Shown here: positions 32,919-42,198 of the stretch, in pieces
Layout of the letters: each line of letters begins with the position of its first letter
Position numbering within the stretch: position 1 is the stretch's first letter
NCBI GenBank assembly: GCA_965228065.1
Contig: OZ245788.1
Span: 3,286,001-3,350,000 of the forward strand
Direction: 5' to 3'
From: Sphingobium_A sp965228065
Lineage (GTDB): Bacteria; Pseudomonadota; Alphaproteobacteria; Sphingomonadales; Sphingomonadaceae
Length of the DNA stretch: 64,000 bases
The notes under the pieces: model-generated
The model's database searches: none
What the model saw: only the letters and a program-made list of their open reading frames with translations
Told to the model about the DNA's origin: nothing
Made by a program: the position numbers and the translations under genes

Positions 32919-33836
32919 ATGAAACTGCACCATCTGCGCAATGTCGTGGCCGTGGTCGAGCGCGGGAGCCTGCGTGCCGGCGCCAAGCATCTCGGGCTGG
33001 CCCAGCCGGCGGTATCGCGCAGCATCAAGGAGCTGGAGCAGGAACTCGGGCTCGTCCTGTTCGAACGCAACAAATTCGGGATGACGCTCACGCGGGCAGG
33101 CGAGGTGTTCGTGCGTCGCGCCAAGGCGATCCAGGCGGAGTTCGCGCGCACGCTGGAGGAGATGGAGCATCTCAAGGGGGAGGATCGCGGAATCATAACC
33201 GTAGGCTGCTCGAGCGCCACACTGATCGCGATGATACCAACGATCGTGAACCGGTTTCACGTCAAATATCCCAACATTCGGATCAAGCTGCTCGAAGGCT
33301 CGCTGCCGATGCTCGAGACCCAGCTGCGTGACGGACTTATCGACCTGTACTATGGGCCAGTGGCGACCGGTTTTGTCGATCCCGCGCTCTTGATCGAGCA
33401 CCTGTTCGAGAATGAGCGCATGATTATCGGCCGTCGTGACCACCCCTTGCGCCATGCAACGTCGCTAGAGGAGCTTGTGAGCGCATCCTGGGTGACAACG
33501 CCCATGGCGATCGACAGCGACAATGAGGTCAACAGCGTTTTCGCGGCCGCTGGCTTGCCGCCGCCGCGCATCGTAATGCAGGCCTCGTCCGCGATGAACC
33601 TGGCGGTAATCGTAGCGACATCGGAATTGCTGGCGCCTGTGCCACAGCAGTGGACCGAGCTGATCCGCGCGACCGGCATGATGGAACGCATCCGCGTGCG
33701 CGAAGTGTCGAAAGCGCCGCGTATCTGCGCGGTGCGGCGCGCCAACGTCCCGCTGACGCCCGCATCCGAATTTCTCAACGACTTGGCCATGCGGGCCGCC
33801 TCGACCTACGCCCACAAATTGCGCGGCGCGAATTGA
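32919..33836 (+). CDS. LysR-family transcription regulator
   Basis: A 305-residue LysR regulator. The N-terminal helix-turn-helix is textbook (MKLHHLRNVVAVVERGSLRAGAKHLGLAQPAVSRSIKELEQELG). A periplasmic-binding-protein-like effector domain follows from about residue 90 (GIITVGCSSATLIAMIPTIVNRF). Such proteins activate divergent or nearby catabolic operons upon binding an aromatic inducer. GGAGG precedes the ATG at 32919; the longer frame to 32838 would begin over the LysR box. Probable control of the operons on both sides. Confidence 0.87.
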   Translation: MKLHHLRNVVAVVERGSLRAGAKHLGLAQPAVSRSIKELEQELGLVLFERNKFGMTLTRAGEVFVRRAKAIQAEFARTLEEMEHLKGEDRGIITVGCSSATLIAMIPTIVNRFHVKYPNIRIKLLEGSLPMLETQLRDGLIDLYYGPVATGFVDPALLIEHLFENERMIIGRRDHPLRHATSLEELVSASWVTTPMAIDSDNEVNSVFAAAGLPPPRIVMQASSAMNLAVIVATSELLAPVPQQWTELIRATGMMERIRVREVSKAPRICAVRRANVPLTPASEFLNDLAMRAASTYAHKLRGAN

Positions 33837-33874
33837 GCCGGTCTCCAGACTGCGCCTCCGGATTACGGTCATCA

Positions 33875-33894
33875 TATACCTAACGGGTAACAAC
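33875..33894. promoter_or_regulatory. LysR-type box upstream of TonB receptor
   Basis: TATACC-TAACG-GGTAACAAC is the inverse of the block at 32864-32883 and has the core TACC-N5-GGTA (33877-33889). It is 162 bp before the receptor ATG at 34056. The remainder of the 33837-34055 gap shows no gene. It links the receptor operon to the LysR protein at 32919. Confidence 0.55.
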
Positions 33895-34055
33895 ATCGGT
33901 AAATTGCCATCTTTCCCCCCAGCGGCGTAAATCGCATTTCACCTGTCCATCGACCAGCATGTGTCAAACAGACGATGCCGGACAGGACTCGCCCGATGCG
34001 GAGCGATCGATGTGGCAGCCGCCAGAGAAAAGCGGCGCCTACGGGAGGAGAGGTT

Positions 34056-36446
34056 ATGTCGATTTCGCGCAAGACTTGGCTCATGCTTTCGGGAGCAGTT
34101 TTGCTGTCTCCGGCGACCGCGCTGGCCCAGGCTGCTTCGACCACCTCGCCTCAGGGACCCGTGCAGGTCGGTCAATCCGACACGTCGGAGGCAGCGGCCG
34201 ACGATGGGCTCCAAGACATCATCGTCACTGCCCAGCAGCGCGGCGAGAGTCTTCAAAAAGCCGCCGTGCCGGTCGCAGTGGTTTCGGGCGAAGATCTTCA
34301 GAATGCGGGCGTCCGTGGGATCGATACGCTGGGCAAGCTGGTCCCCTCGCTGGTCGTGGCCGGGGGTGGACAGGGCAATCTCATCTTCATCCGTGGCGTC
34401 GGCAATTTCTCGTTCGTCGCCAGCAGCGATCCCGCCGCCGCTTATAATTACGACGGCGTCTATGTCGGTCGGTCGAGTGCAACGTTCGGCACTTTCTACG
34501 ATCTCGAGCGCGTCGAGGTACTCAAGGGACCGCAGGGAACCCTCTATGGCCGCAATGCGACGGCGGGTGCGCTCAATATCATCCCGGTCCAGCCGCGCCT
34601 CGGCGAGACCTCCGGCTACGCTTCGGCAAGCTATGGCAACTACAATGAGATCCAGGCCGAGGGTGCCATCAATGTCGGTCTCGGCGACAATGCGGGCTTA
34701 AGACTCTCCAGCGTCTATACCCGGCACGACGGCTATTTGCGCGATGGCACGCAGACCGACAATTCGTTCGGCGTTCGCGCACAGCTGAAGGTCGAGCTCA
34801 CGCCGTCACTGACCGTCCGGCTCGAAGCCGATTATGCTCAGCAGCGAGGCCTGGGCGGTGGTTCAAGCTATGTCGGCAAATACGCGCTGAACCCGCTCAC
34901 CGGTCAGTTCGTGACAACACCAGCCGGGCTCCCGGATGACGAAGGTCTCTTAACCGCGCGAGCACAAGCCTATCGCACGGCGAACGGAGCCGCCGGGCGC
35001 CTTGCTGGTCGTTTCCTCGATCCGCTCGCGTTTCGACCGTTTCAGCGCAACGACGTCTATGGCGTGGCCGCCCATATCGATTGGCAAACCCCGATCGGCA
35101 CGGTCAGCGTCATCCCGGCCTGGCGGCATGCGCTGAAGGACAATCTGAACACGGAGTCGGCGCAGCAGATCGGCAATACCCAGGACGCCAATCAATATTC
35201 GATTGAGGCCCGCCTCGTCAGCAACAGCGGGGGTAGGCTCGATTATATCGTCGGCGCCTATTATTTCAGCGAACAGATCGACGATGACATTCACAATACG
35301 TCGGGTGCGCTCGCGAACTTCAACAAGGGCCGTTTCAACACGCACTCGCCCTCGGCCTATGGCCGGCTGACATTCCACGCCACCGACTGGCTGAGGCTGA
35401 CCGGCGGCGCCCGCTACACCGAGGACCGCAAGCGCTTCACCGATGCACAAAACATCGCATTGGCCGTGGTCTGCGCCGTGCCCGCCTCGTGTCCGACAGC
35501 TCCGCTGCTGCCCTATACCGAGACCCTGGCGCAGCAGCCCTTTGCCCCCACCGTCAGCGGTGGGACAGTCGTGCGGGCACCAGGCGTGCTGATCGCGCGG
35601 TCCGATACCTTCCCCGGCGGGAAGCTCGACACAAGCAAGATCACGTATCGCGGCGCAATCGAGATGGATGTGGGGTCGCGGTCGCTGCTCTACGCCAGCA
35701 TGGAGACCGGCTACCGCGCGGGCGGGTTCAATGCCTTCAATACCTACAACCCCGAGAATATCACCGCCTACACGATCGGGTCGAAGAACCGCTTCTTCGA
35801 CAACCGTTTGCAGCTCAATGCCGAGGTATTTTACTGGAAATACAGGGATCAGCAGCTGACCTATTTCGGCATCGATCCGACCGGACGACTCGGCATCATC
35901 ACCGCGAATGTCGGAAAAGCGACGATCAAGGGCGCCGAATTCGATGCCAAGGCTCTCGTTACACCGACCACGACATTGAGCGCGAACGTCCAATATCTCG
36001 ACGCCAAATATAACCGCTTCACGTACACGGCTCCCGCCCCGGTCTTTACCGGTTGCCCGGTTACGCCTTCGGGTGCGCTGTTCGTGGTCAACTGCTCTGG
36101 CCGCTCCTCGATCAATTCGCCGAAATGGACGGTCAATATGGGCGCGCAGCAGACAATCGATTTCGGCGATAACCAGGTCATCCTGAGTGCGGACACGCAA
36201 TATCGCTCCGGCCGTTACACCGGGTTCGACTATATTCCGTTGGAATATGTCGACCATAGCTGGATCTCGAACGCTTCGATTTCCTTCGGTGCAAAAGACG
36301 GGAAATACGTGATCGGGGCGTTCGTGCGGAACATCGGAAACGAGCGTCCGCAAATTTACGGTACGCCGGTGCCAGGCTCCAATCTGATGGTGTCGATCAT
36401 TTCGCCGCCGCGCACCTATGGCGTGCGGCTGTCGTCGAGGTTCTGA
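34056..36446 (+). CDS. TonB-dependent outer-membrane receptor
   Basis: A 796-residue TonB-dependent transporter: signal peptide MSISRKTWLMLSGAVLLSPATALAQA, TonB box in DIIVTAQQRGES, plug (VSGEDLQNAGVRGIDTLGKL, then FIRGVGNFSF, then ERVEVLKGPQGTLYGRNATAGALNI), and barrel ending PRTYGVRLSSRF with the terminal Phe. ATG at 34056 has a strong ribosome site (GGGAGGAGAGG). It heads a plus-strand run with an FAH-family enzyme, AAHS carrier, BKACE enzyme and amidohydrolase, so it probably imports their substrate across the outer membrane. Confidence 0.9.
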   Translation: MSISRKTWLMLSGAVLLSPATALAQAASTTSPQGPVQVGQSDTSEAAADDGLQDIIVTAQQRGESLQKAAVPVAVVSGEDLQNAGVRGIDTLGKLVPSLVVAGGGQGNLIFIRGVGNFSFVASSDPAAAYNYDGVYVGRSSATFGTFYDLERVEVLKGPQGTLYGRNATAGALNIIPVQPRLGETSGYASASYGNYNEIQAEGAINVGLGDNAGLRLSSVYTRHDGYLRDGTQTDNSFGVRAQLKVELTPSLTVRLEADYAQQRGLGGGSSYVGKYALNPLTGQFVTTPAGLPDDEGLLTARAQAYRTANGAAGRLAGRFLDPLAFRPFQRNDVYGVAAHIDWQTPIGTVSVIPAWRHALKDNLNTESAQQIGNTQDANQYSIEARLVSNSGGRLDYIVGAYYFSEQIDDDIHNTSGALANFNKGRFNTHSPSAYGRLTFHATDWLRLTGGARYTEDRKRFTDAQNIALAVVCAVPASCPTAPLLPYTETLAQQPFAPTVSGGTVVRAPGVLIARSDTFPGGKLDTSKITYRGAIEMDVGSRSLLYASMETGYRAGGFNAFNTYNPENITAYTIGSKNRFFDNRLQLNAEVFYWKYRDQQLTYFGIDPTGRLGIITANVGKATIKGAEFDAKALVTPTTTLSANVQYLDAKYNRFTYTAPAPVFTGCPVTPSGALFVVNCSGRSSINSPKWTVNMGAQQTIDFGDNQVILSADTQYRSGRYTGFDYIPLEYVDHSWISNASISFGAKDGKYVIGAFVRNIGNERPQIYGTPVPGSNLMVSIISPPRTYGVRLSSRF

Positions 36447-36480
36447 TCCGTTTCTACCGCTATCGAACAGGGAATTGCCA

Positions 36481-37347
36481 ATGAAGTTGCTGCGATATGA
36501 GGCGGACGGTGTGGCTGGGCTCGGCGTAATGTCGCGCGATCACGAAGACCGGTTCGTGCCATTGAGTGCGCTGGCCGACGACTATCCGACGATGTTGTCG
36601 GTGATCGAAGGCGGCGAGGCGGCGCTTGAGCGGATCCGTTCGATCTCGGACAAGGGCGACGGGACGATCGCGCTCGCGGATGTCCGCTTGCTTGCCCCGA
36701 TCGAACGGCCGGGAAAGTATCTCGCGATCGGTATGAACTATGCCAAGCATATCGAAGAGGCAAAGCGCCTGGGCGTGCCTACACCGACCAATCAATTCTG
36801 GTTCAACAAGCAGACGAGCTGCCTTGCCGGCCCGTTCGACGACATTCATCCCGGGGTGAGCGAGCAGCTCGATTATGAGGTGGAGCTTGGGGTCGTGATC
36901 GGCCGTGCTGCAAAGGGCGTAAGCGAGGTGGATGCCAAGAACTACGTGTTCGGCTATGTCGTCGCGGATGATGTTTCAGCGCGCGACTGGCAAAAACATT
37001 CACCGACCTTCACCATGGGCAAGTCGTTCGATACGCACGGCCCGATCGGGCCGTGGATCGTGACCGCCGACGAAATCATCGATCCACATGCGCTCAAGCT
37101 GCGCTGCCTGGTCAATGGTGAAATCCGCCAGGATGCCGATACAAGCGAGTTGGTCTATAATGTGTGGCAGCAGATCGCTTATCTCTCGACCGCGTTCACT
37201 CTGGAGGCCGGCGACCTGATCGCCACGGGTACGCCTTCGGGCGTCGGCGTCGGCATGCAGCCGCCCCACTTCCTTCAGCCAGGCGACGTCGTGCGATGTG
37301 AAATCGACGGTATCGGCGTGATCGAAAATCGGGTGGCCGCGCGATGA
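36481..37347 (+). CDS. Fumarylacetoacetate hydrolase (FAH)-family protein
   Basis: A 288-residue FAH-fold enzyme: APIERPGKYLAIGMNYAKHIEE, the metal site in VSEQLDYEVELGVVIG, DDVSARDWQ, TMGKSFDTHGPIGPWIV, and LEAGDLIATGTPSGVGVGM. It resembles 2-hydroxyhepta-2,4-diene-1,7-dioate isomerase/decarboxylase-like and 2-keto-3-deoxy-acid-like members. ATG at 36481 follows AGGGA. Its stop overlaps the AAHS start. A second member is at 7010, but the two are not close. Confidence 0.85.
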   Translation: MKLLRYEADGVAGLGVMSRDHEDRFVPLSALADDYPTMLSVIEGGEAALERIRSISDKGDGTIALADVRLLAPIERPGKYLAIGMNYAKHIEEAKRLGVPTPTNQFWFNKQTSCLAGPFDDIHPGVSEQLDYEVELGVVIGRAAKGVSEVDAKNYVFGYVVADDVSARDWQKHSPTFTMGKSFDTHGPIGPWIVTADEIIDPHALKLRCLVNGEIRQDADTSELVYNVWQQIAYLSTAFTLEAGDLIATGTPSGVGVGMQPPHFLQPGDVVRCEIDGIGVIENRVAAR

Positions 37348-38672
37348 GCACACCGCCAATCGAGGCCGTGACCGACAATCCGCTCGATAATGCGCCGATG
37401 CGGCCCCGCCAGATCATGGTGCTGGTCATGGCCGTCATGCTGGCGGCGTTGGACGGCTATGACGCATTGTCGATGGCGTTTGTGGCGCCGGTCCTCGCGA
37501 AGGAATGGGGCCTGGCCAAGGATGTGATCGGCCTATTGCTGGCGAGTAGCCTGGCGGGAATGGCGATCGGCGCGATCGCGCTATCGCCGCTGGCCGACAG
37601 GCTGGGCCGACGCATTGTCGTGCTGGGCGCGCTCATCATCCTGACAACCGGCACCGCCCTTTCGGCAGCGGCGGAATCGGTCCCCATACTTGCCGCCGCA
37701 CGCGTGCTGACGGGCGTCGGCATCGGCGTCATGGTGGCGATGACGACGCTGATCTCGGCGGAGTTCACCAACGTGCGACGCCGCTCGCTCGCGGTTGCGG
37801 CGGTGGCTACATTGGGCTTCCCGTTGGGCGGCGTGCTTGGCGGCCTCGCATCCGCTGCCATCCTGAAGGGAGCGACCTGGCATTGGGTGTTCCTGACCGG
37901 GTCGATCTGCGGGATGATCCTGTTCGTGGTGGCGATGCTGGCGCTGCCGGAATCGCCCGTATTCCATATCTCCAAACGCGCGCCGGACGCGCTCGATCGC
38001 GCAAACCGTGTGCTCGCGCGTCTTGGCCAACCTGGTATGGCCGAATTGCCGCCGGCGGCCGATCGCCGACACAGCAGCTATGCCTCGCTGTTCGCACCGG
38101 GGCTGCGCACGGTCGTTTTGCGCCTGATGGGTGTAGCCATCCTGATCGCGACCACCTCCTATTATATTCTCAACTGGCTACCCTTGATGGTCGTCGATGC
38201 AGGCTTCACGCCGGCGCAAGGAAGTCTGGTTTCGGCGCTGTCGGGTGCCATCGGCTTTGTCGGCGGGGTCGGTTTCGCATCTTTCGCTTCCCGCTTCCCG
38301 CCGACGAAGGTCGCCGCGACGGCGATGACCGGGGCCGGGCTTGCGTTGGCGGCAGTCGGTCTCGTCCCACCGGTCATTCCGTTCTTCGTGATCTCCGCGG
38401 GCGTGCTGGGCTTCTGCCTCGCCGGCACGACGGGCATGCTCTACGCGATCATGGCCGACAGCTTTCCCGCAGCACTTCGCGCGTCGGGAATGGGGCTGGT
38501 GATGGGTGCTGCCCGCATCGCCAGCGCAGGTGGCCCTGCGATCGCAGGCGTCATGTTCGCCAACGGCATGACGCGTGCCAGCGTCTCGCTGATCTTCGCC
38601 GTCGGGCCGATCGTCGCGGCGATCCTCATCGGCACCTTCCGACACCGACCCCATATTTCCGCCGCGCGCTAA
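37344..38672 (+). CDS. MFS transporter, aromatic acid:H+ symporter (AAHS) type
   Basis: A 442-residue, 12-helix carrier. The AAHS hallmark DGYD is in helix 1 (VMLAALDGYDALSMAFVAP), followed by SPLADRLGRRIVV in loop 2-3 and the long central loop around residues 205-240. AAHS members (PcaK, BenK, MhpT relatives) take up aromatic acids with protons across the inner membrane. It overlaps the FAH-family gene by 4 bp and precedes BKACE, so transport is coupled to the pathway. Confidence 0.85.
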   Translation: MSTPPIEAVTDNPLDNAPMRPRQIMVLVMAVMLAALDGYDALSMAFVAPVLAKEWGLAKDVIGLLLASSLAGMAIGAIALSPLADRLGRRIVVLGALIILTTGTALSAAAESVPILAAARVLTGVGIGVMVAMTTLISAEFTNVRRRSLAVAAVATLGFPLGGVLGGLASAAILKGATWHWVFLTGSICGMILFVVAMLALPESPVFHISKRAPDALDRANRVLARLGQPGMAELPPAADRRHSSYASLFAPGLRTVVLRLMGVAILIATTSYYILNWLPLMVVDAGFTPAQGSLVSALSGAIGFVGGVGFASFASRFPPTKVAATAMTGAGLALAAVGLVPPVIPFFVISAGVLGFCLAGTTGMLYAIMADSFPAALRASGMGLVMGAARIASAGGPAIAGVMFANGMTRASVSLIFAVGPIVAAILIGTFRHRPHISAAR

Positions 38673-38697
38673 CCGCCGCTCAACAGGAGAAACGCAT

Positions 38698-39627
38698 ATG
38701 GCCGCTCGCAAGGTCATCATCACCTGCGCCGTGACGGGAGGGATACACACCCCGTCGATGTCGCCACACCTGCCCGTAACGGCAGAGCAGATTGCCGATG
38801 CGGCAGTCGGCGCGGCCGAGGCCGGAGCGGCGATCGTACACCTCCACGCCCGCAATCCCGTCGATGGAAAGCCGGATCAATCACCGGAAGCGTTCGAACC
38901 GTTTCTGCGCAGCATCAAGCAGCGCTCAGGCGTGGTGTGCAACATCACCACCGGCGGTGCGCCGGGGATGACACGCGAGGAACGGCTGCGTCCCGCGACG
39001 GTGTGGAAGCCGGAAGTGGCGAGCCTCAACATGGGCTCAATGAACTTCGGACTGTTTCCGATGCTCAAGCGCTTCAAGGCGTTCCAGCACGAATGGGAAC
39101 CGGCGATGCTGGAAAGCACGCGCGACGTGGTTTTCAGGAATACCTTCGCCGACATCCAATATGCGCTGGAGACGCTGAACGAGACCGGGGCGCGCTACGA
39201 GTTCGAATGCTACGATACCAGCCACCTTCACAATCTCCATTATTTCTACACCGAAGGCCTCGTGAAAGGTCCGCTCTTCATCCAGACCGTGTTCGGTCTG
39301 CTCGGTGGTATCGGTTCGCATCCGGACGAAGTGATGCACATGAAGCGCACGGCTGACCGACTGTTCGGTGACGACTATCGCTGGTCGGTGCTGGGTGCCG
39401 GGCGCAGCCAGATGCCGATCGCGGCGATGGCTGCCGCAATGGGCGGCAACGTTCGCGTCGGGTTGGAAGACTCACTGTGGCTCGGTGCGGGACGGCTGGC
39501 CGAAACCAATGCATCGCAGGTCACTCAGGTGCGCAAGATCATCGAGGGACTGGGGCTGGAGGTCGCGACGCCGGACGAAGCGCGCGAAATCCTCGGGCTC
39601 AAGGGAAATGACCGCGTCGCCTTCTGA
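38698..39627 (+). CDS. BKACE-family beta-keto acid cleavage enzyme (DUF849)
   Basis: A 309-residue TIM-barrel enzyme of the BKACE/3-keto-5-aminohexanoate cleavage family. Zinc ligands His48 and His50 (IVHLHARNP) and Glu257 (GLEDSLW) are present, as is TTGGAPGMTREERL. These enzymes condense a beta-keto acid with acetyl-CoA and split it to acetoacetate plus a new CoA ester. ATG at 38698 follows AGGAGA. Placed between an aromatic acid carrier and an amidohydrolase, it suggests a beta-keto acid intermediate; the specific acid is unknown. Confidence 0.85.
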   Translation: MAARKVIITCAVTGGIHTPSMSPHLPVTAEQIADAAVGAAEAGAAIVHLHARNPVDGKPDQSPEAFEPFLRSIKQRSGVVCNITTGGAPGMTREERLRPATVWKPEVASLNMGSMNFGLFPMLKRFKAFQHEWEPAMLESTRDVVFRNTFADIQYALETLNETGARYEFECYDTSHLHNLHYFYTEGLVKGPLFIQTVFGLLGGIGSHPDEVMHMKRTADRLFGDDYRWSVLGAGRSQMPIAAMAAAMGGNVRVGLEDSLWLGAGRLAETNASQVTQVRKIIEGLGLEVATPDEAREILGLKGNDRVAF

Positions 39628-39651
39628 TCGCACTCGCTGAGGATCGCACTC

Positions 39652-40878
39652 ATGAACGAAGAATCCACCACGCGCGGTATGGAGGTCTACGACCTCGTTA
39701 TCCGTAACGTCCACGTCTTTGACGGACGAGAGATGCTCGGCGGGCTGCACGATGTCGGTGTACGCGGCCGGGAGATCGCCGCCGTCTCCAAATCACCGCT
39801 GACGGGACAGCGGGAGATCGATGGCGCAGGTGGCTGGCTTATGCCCGGCCTCATCGACACGCATATCCATTTCTATGATTTCCGCGTCGTGAGAGATCCG
39901 GAATCGCTGGACGCATTTGTCGCGAATGAGATCCCGATTTTGCTCGATCAGTTTCTGCAGAACGGCGTCACGGCGATCAAATCGGTTGGAGATCCCACGA
40001 CGGAGATTCTGGATACGCGCGCGAAGATCGCGTCGGGCGCGCTCCGCGGGCCCCAGCTTCTCACCACGGGCAATGGCCTTACGGGGAGGGACGGCCACCC
40101 TGCGTCGACGATCTTCAGCGGAAATCCCTGGTTCCGCGCCCGTGCCACCGGCGAAGTTGAAAGCCCCCAGATGATGCGCGACATCGTTCATCATCTCGCC
40201 GACCGAAAGGTGGATGCGATCAAGCTGCTGTCCGAAGGCGGCTGCAAATGCCAGAGTGCGCCCAAATATATCTGGCAGAACCCGGTCTTTCCGAATGCGG
40301 TGGAGCTTGTTCGTCTGCCGAAGAGCATCCTGCGCGCCGGCATCGACGCTGCACACGAGCGCGGGCTGCGCGTCACCGTTCATACTGTCCAACAGGACGC
40401 GGCGATCGAGGCGATTGAAGCTGGCGCGGATGGGTTGGAGCATGGCGTTACCGTCGAGCCGATTACCGACAAGGCGCTGGTCGACATGATGGTCGAGCGT
40501 AATGCGACCTACGCCTCGACCTTGTGGATCCACGATGCGGTCCACCCCCATACGCGGCCCAATACCAAGCTGATGGCCGATGCCGGCGTGAAGATGGTTC
40601 TCGGCAGCGACAGCTTCTGCGGGCGCGGTCAGTTCGGCCAGAATACATTGGAAGAAGCCGAGCTGATGGAGGCAGCGGGCCTCGCACCGCAGACGGTTCT
40701 CGTCGCGGCCACCAGCAATGCCGCCTGGCATGTCGAACGCTCCGACATCGGATCGATCGCGCCGGGAAAGCGGGCCGATATGATCCTGCTGACACAGGAC
40801 CCGACCCGCTCGGTCAGCAACCTTCGCGCCCTCTCGATAACGGTCCTGAACGGAGAGGTCGTCGTCGACAGACGCTGA
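39652..40878 (+). CDS. Metal-dependent amidohydrolase
   Basis: A 408-residue amidohydrolase-superfamily protein. It has the N-terminal beta-sandwich opening YDLVIRNVHVFDG, metal ligands in LIDTHIHF, a barrel lysine in IKLLSEGGC, His in RVTVHTVQQDA and LEHGV, and Asp in VLGSDSF. The composition matches imidazolonepropionase/Xaa-Pro-like 'amidohydrolase family' members that act on cyclic amides, lactones or ring-fission products. No signal peptide. Last gene of the 34056-40878 run; the sequence after it is an IS-type scar. Confidence 0.83.
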   Translation: MNEESTTRGMEVYDLVIRNVHVFDGREMLGGLHDVGVRGREIAAVSKSPLTGQREIDGAGGWLMPGLIDTHIHFYDFRVVRDPESLDAFVANEIPILLDQFLQNGVTAIKSVGDPTTEILDTRAKIASGALRGPQLLTTGNGLTGRDGHPASTIFSGNPWFRARATGEVESPQMMRDIVHHLADRKVDAIKLLSEGGCKCQSAPKYIWQNPVFPNAVELVRLPKSILRAGIDAAHERGLRVTVHTVQQDAAIEAIEAGADGLEHGVTVEPITDKALVDMMVERNATYASTLWIHDAVHPHTRPNTKLMADAGVKMVLGSDSFCGRGQFGQNTLEEAELMEAAGLAPQTVLVAATSNAAWHVERSDIGSIAPGKRADMILLTQDPTRSVSNLRALSITVLNGEVVVDRR

Positions 40879-41231
40879 GCACAGCAGGCCATGGCAAATT
40901 CGGTGACGGAATGATTGCGGACGAAGGGACGTTGGCGAGCATGTCTTTTGGCTGCTCCGCTCTTTAGGGAATTTGGTGATTGCGTCGCCGATTGTGCTGA
41001 GTCTGCCGCAGGCTTGGGCGGCCGCATGTTCGGCTGAGGTTTCGAATTCACTGTAGAATCGCTGCCAAAAAAGCTACCTAGGACAAAGCTCAACGATGCA
41101 GTCGGTCGTCGAGAAAGTGGGTGAAAACCCGGCGGAGAAGCGGGAACTATGCTCTCCGAACGCCAGTATCTTGGGAAACACGCCCCGAACTACGGGGCTT
41201 TCGGCCGCGCGCCTGGCTGGATGTGCCTGAG
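40879..41231. other. Unrecognised intergenic sequence at the edge of a scar
   Basis: About 350 bp without a supportable gene. Short open frames exist on both strands but none has a ribosome site with a recognisable fold. The stretch has lower GC and codon bias than its flanks and borders a DUF3489 pseudogene and an IS6 remnant, so it is probably foreign or decayed DNA. Confidence 0.4.
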
Positions 41232-41470
41232 ATGCAGCTCGTGCTGCTCGCCACGGCTGTTCAGCGCGGTGACGGCAGCCTGATGCCCCTACCCGACAGG
41301 GCCGGCGACCAGGCCGACCGCGCAAAGAAAGCGGTCGAGCAACTCATCAAGAAGGGGCTGCCGCCGAACAGCCCGGCGCGGCGAAAGCCGCCGCCTGGCG
41401 CAGGGATGACGACACGCCGATCGGAGCCGTGATCGCCGGCACCCGGGAAGGGCTGCGGAGAAAAGGGGGA
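41232..41470 (+). pseudogene. DUF3489-like gene, frameshifted
   Basis: MQLVLLATAVQRGDGSLMPLP, then AKKAVEQLIKKGL, matches the start of DUF3489 proteins, small wHTH-like proteins frequent in sphingomonads. The frame changes close to 41360; in the other frame EQPGAAKAAAWRRDDDT and then IGAVIAGTREGLRR complete the family's pattern. The gene is thus split by a one- or two-base indel and is probably inactive. It adjoins the IS6 remnant. Confidence 0.6.
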
Positions 41471-41581
41471 GTTTTTCCCACTTATGGCAGAGAGACTGCA
41501 CTCTCCGCACTACCGAACCGAACGAAATACTCGCGGAATTGCGGGAAAATCGGCCGCCACTTTCGGAGAAACCTGTTTATT

Positions 41582-41879
41582 ATAGCTCTCCAGCACCTCG
41601 CCCTCATGGTCGACTGCCCGCCAGAGGTAGACCATCTTAACGTACCTCTCATCGAGGTGCCAGCGCCAATGGCGGAAGCCCCGCATCCGACTGACTCGCC
41701 GGCGGCGAATGTCGCCGGCGAACATAGGACTGAACCGGTTCCATCATATCCGCACGGTCTCATGGCAGATATCGATCTCGCGCTCGAAGAGCAGCTCTTC
41801 GACATTTCGCAGCGACAGTGGGAACCGCACATACATCAGCACTACGAGGCGGATCACCTGGGGCGACGAATTGAAACAG
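41582..41879 (-). mobile_element. IS6-family transposase remnant
   Basis: Reading on the minus strand: FNSSPQVIRLVVLMYVRFPL, then SLRNVEELLFEREIDICHETVR, then an in-frame TGA where IS6 transposases read W, then WNRFSPMFAGDIRRRR, HWRWHLDERYVK and MVYLWRAVDHEGEVLES. This is the N-terminal half of an IS6/IS26-type DDE transposase. It has a nonsense codon, a small deletion after DERYVK and a missing C-terminal half with the last catalytic residue. I see no convincing terminal inverted repeats, so it is an immobile scar. Confidence 0.8.
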
Positions 41880-41940
41880 GGAACGGACTGTGCGGCTTCG
41901 CGCAGGATCTGCGGGGCATCTCTGTCTGCTAACAGCTGCC

Positions 41941-42154
41941 TCATTGGTCTGACACACTCCTCGGCTGCCCTCTCGCCTGATGGTGTCGATATCGTTGGAG
42001 TACCGCCAAATATGCTCCCGGATCTGACGACCTTGGCGTTTGGCTCAACGGAGACCGTACCGGAAAAGGGACGTGCCACACGCGTTGGTTTCGTGGCACC
42101 AATCGCGCTCGCGGCGATGAGCAGCGGTGCGAACACCCAGGTGCGGTTGGCCAT
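41941..42154 (-). pseudogene. Possible truncated exported protein abutting the IS remnant
   Basis: An open frame beginning MANRTWVFAPLLIAASAIGA looks like a signal peptide, then continues KPTRVARPFSGTVSVEPNAKVV before running into the transposase remnant in the same frame. It could be the 5' end of a gene cut by the insertion. No ribosome site or family match is apparent, and chance antisense coding in high-GC DNA is a real alternative. Confidence 0.25.
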
Positions 42155-42198
42155 CGACTTGCGAGTGTGGGAAGCAATGGCTCAGAGGTGATGAGCAA

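Noticed and set aside
41582..41879. Active IS6 element
   Set aside because: Contains an in-frame TGA and a deletion, lacks the C-terminal half and has no convincing inverted repeats.
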